Positions 22,185 to 33,634 of a DNA stretch of 64,000 nucleotides are shown in pieces (position 1 is the first letter of the stretch; the number at the start of each line of letters is the position of its first letter). Origin of the DNA: Piezodorus guildinii. Taxonomy: Eukaryota; Arthropoda; Insecta; Hemiptera; Pentatomidae. Made by a program: the position numbers and the translations under genes. Under the pieces are notes generated by a model, which had not been told where the DNA came from, did not search any database, and saw nothing but the letters and a program-made list of their open reading frames with translations. The stretch spans positions 145,638,439 to 145,702,438 of the forward strand of contig CM041292.1 of assembly GCA_023052935.1 (NCBI GenBank). The letters run 5' to 3'.

Positions 22185-23460
22185 ACAAGTATTCATGTTG
22201 TGTGTGTAGATTGACATGGTAACATCTTCTGTTGTTATTGTTTTTGTTTAATTCGATTTATTTTAATCACATAATCGATCTTTTCTCTGAATCCTACAAA
22301 AAATATTAAAAGCTGATTATTCAGGCTGCAGGGTTCTTTCACAACTGGAAAAACAATTCATTTATGTTGCAAAGAACGAGTTGTAACTATATCCAACCAT
22401 TATATTTAAACGCTATAGGATGTTTAGAAATTATGGGTACTCCTATTAGGGTGCCACTTGATTGAATTAAAGATAGACCTGGCTCTAAATAATAACTTAA
22501 TTCGTTGTATATAAAAAAATTGAAAGACTAACTATCAGTAATTGACCGATAGCGAAATTATACGTATTATATTAACTCTTCCTATAAACAATAAACTAAA
22601 GTTGTAAATTAAAATCAACACAACGTGACATATTTGTTAGTAAACCTTTGAATGTGCTACTACTGAAAAGAAAAATTCCTTTTCTGCCAAGCATTTGGGG
22701 ACTTAGAATTAATTCAGGAACATATTGTTTCTAATTCAAAAAGGTTTACAATGTGATGATTCGGTCTAGATTTTCTCATTGTTGAATGTACCCAGTTTGT
22801 AGAGAGACTCACAATAGTTAATAAGTATTCTTTCTTAGCCAGTCGGATTCCAACTCGGGAGTTCCATTTTGATAGCTTATTCGTATCATGTGATCCAGAT
22901 ATTTTACAGTGTGTTACCAACTTAAAATTGTATACTTCTATTCAAGACCGGCAAACTTTCCTTAATTTTTCTTTAAAAATGATTGATAAGTGTAAAGGAA
23001 TTAGTTGCCGGTGGCTAATACTCTCCTTTTGGGCAGTTAATTTAGGGCGGAGATGGGACGGGAATGAATAGCCTCCTCATCGGGTGAATGGCAAGAAGCC
23101 CCCGCTACCCCTCCTTAATACTCTCACCAACCCCCTGCTTTGCTCTATCATTTTTGGGACAAAATTAGTTATTAAAAAGGCTCTCCTTTCCCTAGCATTA
23201 AAAATTAAATGAGGGGTCTTGAATGAAATGAATTAAATGAATTTTGTTCAAACGTCGTTGATGAGTTTGAGAAAGGACTCTAAGATGAACTTTTAATAAT
23301 TATGCCCCGACGTAATAAAGTATTGAATCGCTCCACTGATATTAAGGCTTTAGTGACTTGAAGTCTCATTCAAGGTGTTTTAAAGATTTTTTTTTATTCG
23401 AATTTCAACATTTCACTTCAAATTTACCTGTGATTTTTAATGGAAACTTTTTCATATTTA
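22185..23460. other. Spacer with one diverged direct repeat and a GC-richer patch
   Basis: About 22,670-22,790 is a diverged direct repeat of 20,832-20,950 (shared AAATTCCTTTTC, GTTTCTAATTCAA, CAATGTGA-GATT). At about 22,990-23,170 there is a less AT-rich patch with GGGACGGGAATGAATAGCC and a pyrimidine-rich run. No domain is recognisable. Confidence 0.45.
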
Positions 23461-23462
23461 AA

Positions 23463-23815
23463 AATCTGTTGCGCGCAACACACTACTTCCACGTATGCTG
23501 ATAAAATATATTTAAGAATTTCTGAACACAGCTACATATGAAAAATGGTTGGGAAATGAATTTCATTAAGTTTCGATGTAAATATGTGTTTTATTAAATA
23601 GTATATTGCTATCTACAAAATCTGTTAGTTTTATCGACTTTTCATCACACAGCATTAACTTCTACAATTTTGTACATAAGATAATATTTTTTCTTCCAAC
23701 TATATATTATACATCTCTATCAGTTTGCTTATGTTCATAAACATAATCTTTTCATTGAAAACAACTATTATTGCTCTTTTTTCCATTATTTGGATATCGA
23801 ATTCGTTCAACTTTT
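23463..23815 (-). repeat. Family R fragment, inverted right half
   Basis: Begins with CTGTTGCGCGCAACACAC (the inverted right terminus), then TTTTATCGACTTTTCATCAC and GGATATCGAATTCGTTCAAC. It lies head to tail against the plus-strand fragment that follows. Confidence 0.7.
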
Positions 23816-23825
23816 ATATTTACAC

Positions 23826-24030
23826 GTTTTTTTACTTTCACTTACAATGGAATATATAATAATGATAGTAAGTATTGCGACCTTCAAATTTTTCGAATCC
23901 CAGTTTTCAACGGAAATACACGTCTCCTGAATAGATTCTGGATAATAATATAATAGATTATCTAATAAAACACATGTTGCTTTCGAAACACAATTATAAA
24001 TAAGTCTTTAACCTCTTTACTTTCATTTAC
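23826..24030 (+). repeat. Family R fragment, internally deleted
   Basis: Left terminus TTTTTACTTTCACTTAC, then AAGTATTGCGACC and CAACGGAAATACACGT. It jumps directly to the right-end block with TAATAAAACACATGTTGC, so most of the middle is missing. Confidence 0.7.
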
Positions 24031-24082
24031 CTATTATATTTCATTTACTTGTATATTTCATCTCTAACTAAAAAATCTGATG

Positions 24083-24240
24083 CGCGCAACACACGACTTT
24101 CACACCTCTGTTGTTAAAGTGCATTTATGAATTTTTAAATACATTTAGAGATTAAAATAAATTGTTAGAGAATTAATTACATTGAAGTTCAATAGAAACA
24201 TGTTATTTGTTAAATAATTGATTATAATTTTATCTTATTT
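24083..24240 (-). repeat. Family R fragment, inverted right end
   Basis: CTGATGCGCGCAACACACGA followed by CTTTCAC and, further in, CAATAGAAACATGTTATTTG. The inverted right end is adjacent to two other R fragments. Confidence 0.68.
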
Positions 24241-24749
24241 AACTTATTTCTACTAAAGTGAATTAAAAAGAAAAAGGTTGTTACATATTATGTAAAATAG
24301 CTGATATATAATTTAATTTCCTAAAACGCGTTGTTCTTTCAATGCTAACTACAGGAGGGAGTAAAGCCAATTTCATTGAAAGCATGGGTTATCCATTAAA
24401 TGATGGAATAAATTTGCAAGCCTTTTTTCTTTTCTGATCGACTAATAAATGGATTAACTCTGCCTTTGCTGTGTCTAATTTCAAAATGAAAGATCTGAGA
24501 GCAGAACCGAGAAGAATACAAAACTTTGCAAATTATTCTACGATAATTGTAACGATGCTCGTTTTGATAATATTGATTTAGTAAACGGAAATGGATATAG
24601 AAAGAAACTGTTTTATACTGCCTCCGCTTTGGCCACTGTAAAGTTTAATATAAATACATTCTGCAAAATTAAGTGACCACTATAATTGGCAATAAGTGCA
24701 TTATAAAAATAACCTGAATATAGGCAATGGAACACCTTAAAATATAAGG

Positions 24750-24905
24750 AGGTGAGCGTCACATGCGGTGTGACCAGCATAACCGCCATCTGTTCCAAGA
24801 ACGTTGGTTCAATCCCGGCAAATGTTCTTGGGATTTTTTAATGGAGTAAAAAATCCTTTCCTTCAAAGGGGACGTAACGTGGCGGTCCCAAGCCTGTACG
24901 ATGTA
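24750..24905 (+). mobile_element. Diverged SINE1 head fused to a LINE 3' end
   Basis: The head-like CAGCATAACCGCCATCTG and B-box-like TTGGTTCAATCCCGGCA, then GGGATTTTTTAATGGAGTAA, TTCAAAGGGGACGTAACGTG and TCCCAAGCCTGTACGATG, are a divergent SINE1. It breaks at about 24,905 into an inverted I-type LINE terminus. Confidence 0.65.
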
Positions 24906-24965
24906 AGGTTTGTGTTGGTTTTAAGGCGTAAAACCCTAAGGTCATCAACGCCTAGATACTATATG
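24906..24965 (-). mobile_element. I-clade LINE 3' UTR fragment
   Basis: The plus strand reads GGTTTTAAGGCGTAAAACCC then GGTCATCAACGCC. Reverse-complemented this is GGCGTTGATGACC...GGTTTTACGCC, a short hairpin-forming 3' UTR motif also found in the same place below the I-type LINE at 50,165-50,215. Confidence 0.6.
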
Positions 24966-25375
24966 TATATCTAATTTTTATAAGAAAGAACTATTAGGTA
25001 ATAAGTAATTAAGAAAAAAATATTATGTAAACAATAGTTTAAAAAAGAAAAAGAAAAGAAATAATAATATTTAAAAGGGAAAAAACAAACTTTAAGTCAA
25101 GAAAACATAAAATAAATAACAAATAATAATGAAAAAATTAATTAATTAAAAACTAATCAGGAATTTATAACTTTATATTTAATTAAGATTATAATCTTTA
25201 TAATTTAGATAACAATTGTTGCTCTTTAAGAAAATCCAAAACTAATTTAATAGTTTCCTCACTATTACCCAGTACTGTTGATATATATGGATTCAATCCT
25301 ATTTTACTCAGGTGTAATGAATAATATGGGCATTCTTGAAATATATATGCTGAATGGTAAGGGGTCCATCAAAAT

Positions 25376-25552
25376 GGCACCGGGGCACGGGCTGCGTAGT
25401 AAAAAGGTACGAGTGCGATTGCCGCGATGTAGGGTATTTTTTAATGATCACTATCTTGATTAAATTCGAATACAAAAAGTTTAGGACTCGCTCTGTAGCA
25501 TCATCCGATTAGCCAAAGTAGCAAAAATGGCGTTAGATGTATAAACAAACGG
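25376..25552 (+). mobile_element. SINE1 distal fragment, decayed
   Basis: Retains TTTAGGACTCGCTCTGTAGC, CATCCGATTAGCCAAAGTAG and a terminal ATAAACAAAC. Upstream only scattered similarity remains. Confidence 0.6.
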
Positions 25553-25559
25553 GTCAATA

Positions 25560-26460
25560 TAATGATCTAAATAATAAAACCTTTTAATAAGATTTGATGA
25601 AAATATATAATGTATGAAACTAAACAACATAAATGACAATTTGCCTTAAAGCCATTAACTATACAAAATAACTGATTGTAGTGCAAGAGATTAGCCAACA
25701 TTTAATAAATCCTTGGAGTTATATGCATCAATTAAATCTACTTCCAACAGATCTTATGGGTAAGCACTAATATAATATTAATCTTAAAACTGACTGTAAT
25801 AATATTTCTTTTAATCCTATCCCTTTCTATTTATGGTTGCCCTCTTCTATTATTCCAGTTTGACAAAAAATATTTTCCTAATCAGTTTATATAACAGCTT
25901 TTCATCACCCTTGAATAAATTATTAACAATTTTATTTATGTGGAAGGCAACCTTTTTAGTCCATACTGCGCCCAGGTCCACACCTACGGAAAAAAAAAGA
26001 GAGTTGACTATTAAATCGGAAACGTGATATATTCCATTTCAATGGGAAAAAAGAAAGAAATGAAAAGCGGGCGTCAGAAAGAGCTGTCGATTCAATTAGG
26101 GGCAGAAATGGGGAATGAAATGGGAATTTTGATGTAGGATTTCAAATGGGTCACACATCGCATGAGTTTTCAGTTTTCGCAGCACGGTTTCAAACCAATG
26201 TATTACGTAATCGTGTGCTATATACGAGGAGAAAACCACCGGATTTGAAAGGTTACAATTTTATTCAAAAACAAATTTTATTACAGGCGTTAGCCATACT
26301 TTAACAATAAGCGAATTATACTTCCAAAATAATGCCATATGGAAAAAGAATGATTTTGTAGATTAAATGTATCCTTTTATTTCTGACATGCAGTGCAGTT
26401 GTCCCACGATACTATATTCTATTGCAGAACTTAAAATGAAAACTTTTATATTTAATTATA
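25560..26460. other. AT-rich spacer with a purine-rich patch
   Basis: Around 26,030-26,240 the plus strand is purine-rich and less AT-rich (GGGGAATGAAATGGGAATTT). No gene or repeat is recognised. Confidence 0.4.
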
Positions 26461-26489
26461 CATATTCTGATTACTGTGGAAAAATTGGT

Positions 26490-26804
26490 AAGGGCAACAC
26501 GCGACTTTCACTTACCCCCGTTCTTAAAATCGATTAATTAAATTGAATTTCTATAGAAACATGCGTTTACTTAAAAAATCAATTATATTATTATCTAATA
26601 ACAATAAGTTAGTTTTATCGACTATACATCACTCTTTATTAACTTTTCAAGCTTATGAATAGGATGTTTTCTAAAATCTTTAGCTTTCCAACGGTATATC
26701 ATACATGTATATTACTGTTCTTATGTTCAAAAACAAAAAGTTTTTGACAAAATTTTTTTTGTCACTTTTTTTCCTTTAGTTGGATATCGAATTCGTCCAA
26801 CTCT

Positions 26805-26837
<33 letters not shown>

Positions 26838-27130
26838 TTTCTATGGTATGGTATATATATTAATGGTAACAAGATAATATGGTTATTTTTATAGATTCTA
26901 CAAAATTAAGGTACTTTAAAAGAAGACAATTTAAAATATCGTCATTTAAGCCTTGTCAGACTATTTCAATCAACATGAAACCTGCCTGATGTTAAAGCCT
27001 ATTACATTTTACATGATATAGCGAGGTTAATCGTAAGAGCCGTCATTTTAGACCCTCAAACGTGTATTTCCGTTGAAAACTGGAATACGAAAATTTTCAC
27101 GATCACTATATATTTAACATATAGGTAAAA
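26490..27130 (-). repeat. Family R copy, inverted, interrupted by a TA microsatellite
   Basis: Starts with ACGCGACTTTCACTTACCCC, continues through TCCAACGGTATATCATACAT and GGATATCGAATTCGTCCAAC, has a (TA)n tract at 26,805-26,832, then CGTCATTTAAGCCTTGTCAG, and ends near CGTGTATTTCCGTTGAAAAC. Part of the middle block is deleted. Confidence 0.75.
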
Positions 27131-28380
27131 AAGAAAAAGTAATTGGGGATATCAGTTTTTTATTATGAATTAATGCAACCGTGATCTATGGTGATATTTT
27201 TATGGAAGTATCCAGAATCACTGATAAAAGTTAGGAACTTTATAAATGATTTGACTGATTTTATTTAGATCTTTTATGGTAAGGCGAGGCAGGGAAGATT
27301 ATTGAGTTTTTATTTATCGATTTTTTTTTTTTTTTTTTTAAGAACATGGTCATGGTTTCAATATTTTTAAGGGACGGACAGTAAAATAATTATTTCTTGG
27401 ACCTTTATTAGTAAAAAGGTGTTATCAGTGCTTAACGTGGAGATAGCGAGCAATGCCAGCGATTAACACAAAATTAAAGATACTCTTAAAATGTAAGCCC
27501 AGAAAAACTTAATTTAAGCCGATTATGTTGAAAGAGTTGCTGTACTGTCTTAGGCATATACGCTTTTAAAATATGAAATTTCAGTTTTATTTATTTCTTA
27601 GTCTTGTTAGTAATTAGATAAGTTCTATTTATTTAAATCAGTACTTAAATAAATTACTGATTATTAAAAAAATCTCAGCATTATTAGAAAAAGCTCTTAA
27701 ACCTTTCTTTCTCTACAAATTATAGTTAATAACCTGTCGATATATTCTCCGTCAGTTGGCTGTTGGTATAAATTGCCGGATCGAAGAATGAAGAGTATCA
27801 ATTATGATAAATAAGACATAAAGGGCTGAGGATAAAGAGATAAGAAGGGCAGAGAGATAACCCCCCTCCAATTGAAGATTAAAGGTGAGCCCTTTATTTC
27901 TGTCCTGGAATACATTTAGCCAATCTCACGGCATCCCTTTAGGGATCTATCTTCTTACGATGGCTGTATTACACCCCCTGTAAGCGGATAAATCTTTTAG
28001 TCCATCTCTGTTTAGGTAGTCTCTCTTAAGGAAAAACTTATTTTTACTTTTGTTTTGAGCATTTGAATACCAAAAATATGGCAAAAAGAATACTTGGCTC
28101 ACGAAATTTTTATATATCGGGTTGTAAATTAAGTTCGTAGCGTTTTTCAATATTTAATTTTAATCCTCTCTGTGTTTTTAAAATTATGTTTACTTTGTCA
28201 GGAACGTTTACATATTCTAAAAAAAAAGATTAGTTAAGGTGCTTTTATGTGTCAGTTCTAACCGAGATTCCTAATCTTCAAAATAAAATAAATATAATGT
28301 ACAAAATGTGCTTTGGAGTCTTAGTGTAAATTAAATACATAGAAAGAAGTTAATAATTACGGATATAAAATAGACATATT
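27130..28380. other. Spacer; small R fragment and a GC-richer patch
   Basis: About 27,515-27,595 is a short inverted R fragment (GAGTTGCTGTACTGTCTTAG, TATGAAATTTCAG). A patch at 27,800-28,020 is less AT-rich (CTCACGGCATCCCTTTAGGG). Otherwise nothing is recognised. Confidence 0.4.
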
Positions 28381-28403
28381 TAAATGAGAAAAAAAAACTC
28401 ATC

Positions 28404-28760
28404 TTATTTACAATTATTTTGAGCCTGAATATTCATTAAATGATTAAATATGCGGGATTTAAATTTAGAAAGTGAGTTGGAGTGACGGATGGAAGGAGGG
28501 TTAGAATTACATAGGATTGAGGATCGAATGAGGAAATGATCTGTCGAAATGTGCAGTTCGGTAGGCCGTGGTGCATAAATCTGAAAGGGGATGGATAAAG
28601 GATTTGAATTGTAGAAGGTCAATAATGTATGATGGAAGGCGGGATTGGATAGCTTGGTAAAGGAATACCTGCCACGATTGGAAGGGTTAAGCCACTTCAA
28701 TTCGCCATAAAATTGGGATACAGAGGTGTACCTAGGGACCACCAAGATAAATTAAACAAA
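28404..28760 (-). pseudogene. C-terminal fragment of a non-LTR retrotransposon protein
   Basis: The 113-codon minus-strand frame contains ELKWLNPSNRGRYSFTKL, then PTELHISTDHFLIRSSILCN and FKSRIFNHLM. It shares the DHFLIRSS-LCNS----IR-SN-L--FKSRIFNHL pattern with the fragment at 17,784 and extends it upstream by the LKWL---NR block typical of the region after the RT domain. It probably belongs to the same or a sister LINE family. No RT core is present. Confidence 0.65.
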
Positions 28761-28959
28761 GCAATTAATTAAGTGTTTTATTATTACTTCGAGATCCCCA
28801 GATACACCACTGTGTACAACAAAAGTCGAATTTGGGAAATATTAGAGAGGTAATGAGGATTTGTCGGGTTTCATGTGGGACTAGGTGACGAAGGGAATTT
28901 AGTCACCTTAAGTTCTAAAAGGCAGGACAGGAGATATCGAATATGATTTTGAAAGGGGG

Positions 28960-29735
28960 GGGGAGAGGAGGGGGATAGCGTTATCTTCGTGGAATTGCAC
29001 TCCTTTCCGATTTGCCAACTCTGGCCGTTCCTCTTCAATTGCTGTCTTCAATCTATCTAACTGGGCGCAGTAAAAACCAATATTTATTGTTTTTTTTTGT
29101 GGAAGGAGCTCGAAATATATGGGTCCCTTCCAATCCCATCAAATACTGAGCATCAATTTTCTTAGATGTAAGCCGGCCTTTGGTGTTGCGAGCGTTGTCG
29201 TTCCGGCAACCCCAAGATTTTTTTCGGCTGGTGTTGATGTACAGAATCCATTTTTCGTCACCAGTAATAACTCGTTTCAAAAAGAGATCTTCCACATTTC
29301 TTTTTCAGCAGCAATTCACGACAAGAAATCCTTTCAATAAGGTTCCTTTCACTGAGCTCATGGGGAACCCATACATCGTAACGACAGACGTACCCGGCCT
29401 TCTTTAGATGAACAAAAACGGTCGATTTGCAGGCTCTTAACTCCGCAGCTATCTCACGGACAATAATCCGTGGATTGTTTGCAATGACCATCATGATATC
29501 CTCAATGTCAAGAGTTGAACTCCTGCCAGCCCGGGGTTGGTCTTCCAAATTGGTTGGTCTCCTGATTTAAACCGCGAAAACCACTTCTGAACCGTGCTAT
29601 CAGCAATTGAATAGCTACTTACACGACATGAATCTTTCTTGCAGTTTGGGCTGCGTTTTTCCCTTTTTTTTAAAAAGAACAGCATAATATGCCGAAAATG
29701 AACTGAATCGTTCATGTTGGTTTGCAATAAACCAC
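28960..29735 (-). pseudogene. Mariner-family transposase pseudogene
   Basis: On the minus strand, from 29,727, shifting frames give HFRHIMLFF, then IADSTVQKWFSRFKSG (first helix-turn-helix), AGRSSTLDIEDI, REIAAELRACKSTVFVHLKK (second HTH), VWVPHELSERN, and RVITGDEKWILY with the first catalytic Asp. It continues through ILMGLEGT-like sequence to LDRLKTAIEEERPELANRKG and FHEDNA, which holds the second catalytic Asp where mariners read HQDNARPH. The match ends at about 28,960 against a G-rich run, so the third Asp is lost. At least three frameshifts are needed to read it, and I found no terminal inverted repeats. The cut-and-paste transposase of a Tc1/mariner element is intended; this copy is dead. 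Confidence 0.88.
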
Positions 29736-29759
29736 ACTACTGAGACTTAATAAAGACGA

Positions 29760-30350
29760 ATTCAGTATGTCGACATAGTTAATTCCATGAGGATTAAAGG
29801 CATATAAATAAACATTAGCTTTGTTATTCAGTTTTAGTAGAAAAAATAAAAGATAAATTTTATTTTAAAAATCTCGACGATCTTTTCTGACAATCAATAG
29901 TATTAGAGACTAAGGAAGTATGGAAAACTTAATGAATAAGTTTGAAGACAAATTTAGCTTATCAGTTTGTCAGGTTCACTTTAACATGTTAAATTTTTCA
30001 AAGCTTCTGAAAACCTACTAGAACTTTTTAATTAACAGGCAGGGTTATGAAATAGTTAATATGAATCGTTAATTCTTTCTTGCAGTTTCTCTTACACAAT
30101 CCGGCAAAATAACTTTATATTAAAATTCAATAAACTTACTTATTTTTTAGACTTCACTATTATTCTATTCATACATTTGTAATTATCAATTTAAAAAAAA
30201 ATTCCTCTTCGTTAGAATTCGAATAAATTTAATGTATTTTATTATAGAACAGTTTATTTTGCTCGATGATTTTAGTTCATTGAGTAATATCAATATTATT
30301 TTTTTGTAAAAAGGACAATATTATGGGGAAAACATAAGCCTCATGATCGT
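29760..30350. other. AT-rich spacer, nothing recognised
   Basis: No coding or repeat signature recognised. Confidence 0.45.
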
Positions 30351-30370
30351 AATCAAGAAGACTATATTTA

Positions 30371-30634
30371 AGGATGTACAGCCGACTGTTGAAATTATTG
30401 TAGGTAGAATAATCGAGATTCAGTCGTTTTTATGAATATTTGAATTTCGGCTGAAACTTGTAAGCCATCATCACGGCATTACTGATCCATGTCAAGAATA
30501 AAAGCTCATAAAAAATTGACTTTATGTTTGGCATGTCTCAGTATTACCCTGATGATGGCCCACATGTATGAGCCGAAACGTCGGCGAAATTAATATATTA
30601 AAAAAAAAACTGACTCCCGATCATTTCTACCTAC
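30371..30634 (+). mobile_element. Palindromic element P, copy 1, with 14-bp TSD
   Basis: A ~264-bp element starting AGGATGTACAGCCGACTG and ending in CATTTCTACCTAC. Its outer parts are inverted copies of each other (GTAGGTAGAATAATCGAGA against CCGATCATTTCTACCTAC). The inner parts carry, on both strands, a conserved block reading CTGATGATGGC on the plus strand at 30,549 and GAGCCGAAACGTCG at 30,571. GAAGACTATATTTA at 30,357-30,370 recurs at 30,635-30,648. A 14-bp TSD points to insertion by retrotransposition rather than by a mariner-like transposase. No ORF. Confidence 0.8.
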
Positions 30635-30649
30635 GAAGACTATATTTAA

Positions 30650-32150
30650 TTTAATCGGTCGGAGTTTATGTATAAAATATTTGATTTTATTTTTCGAAAT
30701 TATGTAATAACTTCACTGTAAAACTGAAGGGAAATTAATATTCATGTAATATCCGGTGTTATTGATTGGTTACATTTTTTTTTTTTTTTTTTTTTTTTTA
30801 GTTTGTTATGATAAAACAGAAATATTTTCATTTTTAAAATCATCGACTTTTATTAACCGCAATATATTTAAATTTATTTTTCTGGAAAATTCCGTTTAGT
30901 TTTCATGAAAATTCATTTCAGTTGGTTTTCTAGGAAAGAACAGAAAGAGAAGGTTTTTTTTTTCTTTTTTTTTTTACCACTTTTTTTATCCATGATGAAA
31001 AATAAAATACAAACATATATAGATTTTAATGTTCAATGGTTGAATGATTTGCTTATTGTCACAGAAGAATGGACATGTTGCGTTAATCAATTTTTAAATA
31101 ATTGTATGACCTTACTTAATAGAGCTTCTTAAAATGAAGTTTTTGTTCATCGGCCAAATCGGAATGGATATTTAGAGATTTTAACTATCCATGTGAAGTT
31201 AAGGATACAAATTTATAAAATAAAGTCTTATGAAAATCTTTATAGGTTTTTTACATATAGGCTAATGTTGGTTTAATCTGAACAAGCTTGAAGAGTGGAA
31301 GTTACTTTGTATGACTAATCAGAGGATGCTATTGTTTTTGTCTATCCAGGTTTAATACAGATAGGGATCTTTTACAAGTACCTGTCATCATATACGCTCG
31401 GGACTACCATTTTACGTATCTTGAGGAAAACAAGATAACTAAGGATTTATTTACCTTAAAATTTTTTGTCGTGTTTGAACTCGCTGCATGGGATTGATTG
31501 CTGTTTCTGTGACCTCTTTATAAATAATATTTCTTTTAAAGCATTTATGTGGAATATTTAAACATTTTTACTAATTCAGAAATTTCTTTTCTCACATTCT
31601 TGTATTAAGCAACTTAATTTTTTTTCTGAAATCAGATTCTTTTCAGATCTCTCACCTTTCTGTTATTTACGGGAAACTTAAGAACAAAAAAAAAATATAT
31701 AACAAAAGTTTAACAAGGAATAAAGCAGGATTATAGAGGATTCTGGGCACCTTCGGCTTTTCATAAAATTCATTAGAGAAGTTTAATGGTAATCGTGATG
31801 AAGTTGTAAAAAAGTTATGGAAACTTGTTCTCCCCTCCCATTCTTTCGGATTAAAATCAATTCCAACTTCTTTTCAGGCTTGTACATTTTATCCTCTTAG
31901 AACAAAAATGAACCTTGTTTCCGCGGAGAAGGAGATTGCTACGTTGAAAAGATCGGAAAAATGATATTGTTATTTTTGTTGTAGATTCGCACACTTTTTG
32001 TTATTTATCTCTTTGTTAAACTTTTTTTAAAGTGTTTTAATCTTTTGGTTTTAATAAATATTTTAGATGAATATGATTAATGAGAATTACCAAACAGAAA
32101 TATCTTTTGTGAAAGAAGAACCGTTTTGTCCACTAAGATTTTTTTTTTTT
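30650..32150. other. AT-rich spacer with a decayed SINE1 on the minus strand
   Basis: About 31,340-31,466 is an inverted, decayed SINE1 body (TCTATCCAGGTTTAATACAG, GCTCGGGACTACC, AACTAAGGATTT). T-runs lie at 30,777-30,799 and 32,141-32,156. The rest shows no recognisable feature; the patch at 31,740-31,960 is less AT-rich. Confidence 0.5.
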
Positions 32151-32157
32151 TTTTTTA

Positions 32158-32570
32158 TTGGAGTCCGGAGTTAGCTTTGGGCTCTACTAAAACATCAAAT
32201 TCTTCATATTCAATCCTCACAGTCCAAAATCCTTCAAAAAATCCTCAATGCTCCTTACTTTGTCACAAATAAACACATCCATTAAGACCTTTTTGTTCCA
32301 TATGTTGCTGATTTGGCCCGTACAAGCATCAATCCTTTTATGACAAACTTCACTCCCATTTAACGCACTAGTTTTAATCCTGACAACCCTCCGAGGCGTC
32401 TGAAAAGAAGATGGCCCCTATACCTTCTAGTTTAGATTACTAGTGGAGTGCTGCTCAATGGCAGTTTCTCTTCATGTCTTTTATCTGACATCTAATATAT
32501 TTGATGAATTTTAATACAGTTTTAAACCTCATAAATATTTAATTTTATAGAAAAAATTATTTATTACAGG
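32158..32570 (+). pseudogene. 5'-truncated Jockey LINE tail
   Basis: Decayed C-terminal ORF2 sequence: a block parallel to the J1 stretch around SLQSKILRKILNAPYFVTNK, then a stretch ending CCGAGGCGTCTGAAAAGAAG (RRLKRR). The 3' UTR has TGGAGTGCTGCTCAATGGCA and TGATGAATTTTAATACAG, parallel to the J1 3' UTR. It starts abruptly after a T-run. Confidence 0.83.
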
Positions 32571-32574
32571 GTTT

Positions 32575-33050
32575 TTATAAAATTATTTATATTTTATAGT
32601 CAAATACATATATATCCCTTTTATTCCGTAGTCCTATTCGAATATTGAAGCTTAATTACGGATATACAAACTAAACCCGGAAAATATATATTTCAGAGCT
32701 CTTCGAGCAGTTTCAATAATAATTACCATTTTAAGATCCCATGTTTCCTTAATCAGGAATATATTTTCATTTTTCTGTCATTTAGTAGTTGATTATGGTC
32801 GGTATAATGTAGAAGCAAGTTTACTGCACAACTAATTTTCATAGAAATTCATAACAAAATAGAAATTTCAGTTCTTTTGAAGGTTTACGTATCAATGTCC
32901 GGATTCAACCACATATTCATTCTTTATCAGGATGTTTAAGTTCGATTGCAGTCCCTTCCGGTTACCAAAAGTTATTGTTGGAAGATCAATCATTAAAACA
33001 ATAAATTCTCATGAATAGTTCCATATGAACTTATAATAAGCATTAGGAAG
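32575..33050. other. AT-rich spacer, nothing recognised
   Basis: No feature recognised. Confidence 0.4.
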
Positions 33051-33069
33051 ATATCTGGTTACATGGCTC

Positions 33070-33630
33070 AAAATTATATCGACAAATACCGATGTAAAAT
33101 ATAATGGATTATAATATCATGTAGGTTTCATTCTGATTGAAGTAGTCTGACAGAGCTTAAATGCCGATATTTTAAATTTTCTTCTTCTAAATTACCTTTA
33201 ATTTTGTCGAATCCTTACAAAATAACTGTATCACCTATTTAGTACTAATGAAAAACGGATAAATAAATAATTTGATCGAATACGATATCTAACTAAAAGA
33301 GAAAAGACCAAAAATATTTTAAAATGCTATTTTTGTGTTTTTAAAAATAAAACCATTAATACAGAGGTATAATATACCGTTGAGATGCTAAAGATTTTAG
33401 AAAAATTATTATCTTATACATAAAATTGTAAAAGCTAATAGAGAGTGATGAAAAGCCGATAAAACTAACTGATTGTCGTAGACAATAATATAGTAGATTA
33501 TTTAATAAAGGGCAAGTTTCTATAGAAATTCAATTTTATTTATTCTTTTCTTTATTTTTATCGTTAACTGTATTTGAAAAATCTTTAATCGGTTATAAAA
33601 ACGATAGTAAGTGAAACTAAGATTTTTAAG
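33070..33630 (+). repeat. Family R copy, right two-thirds
   Basis: Shares GATGTAAAATATAATGG, GAGCTTAAATGCCGATATTT, TAATATACCGTTGAGATGCT, AGAGTGATGAAAAGCCGATA and the terminal GATAGTAAGTGAAACTAAG with the 18,665 copy. The left end is missing. Confidence 0.75.
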
Positions 33631-33634
33631 TGTT

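Noticed and set aside
20985..22790. An LTR retrotransposon because of flanking direct repeats
   Set aside because: The RT motifs are of the non-LTR type (FLDLKAAFDSVPR, LKWFGIVCRM), the repeats are short and diverged, and there is no primer-binding site, protease or integrase.
30549..30582. A canonical hammerhead ribozyme
   Set aside because: The CTGATGA and GAAA words are right, but stem II needs a bulged U at its base and I could not find convincing stems I and III by eye. Left as a hypothesis in the findings.
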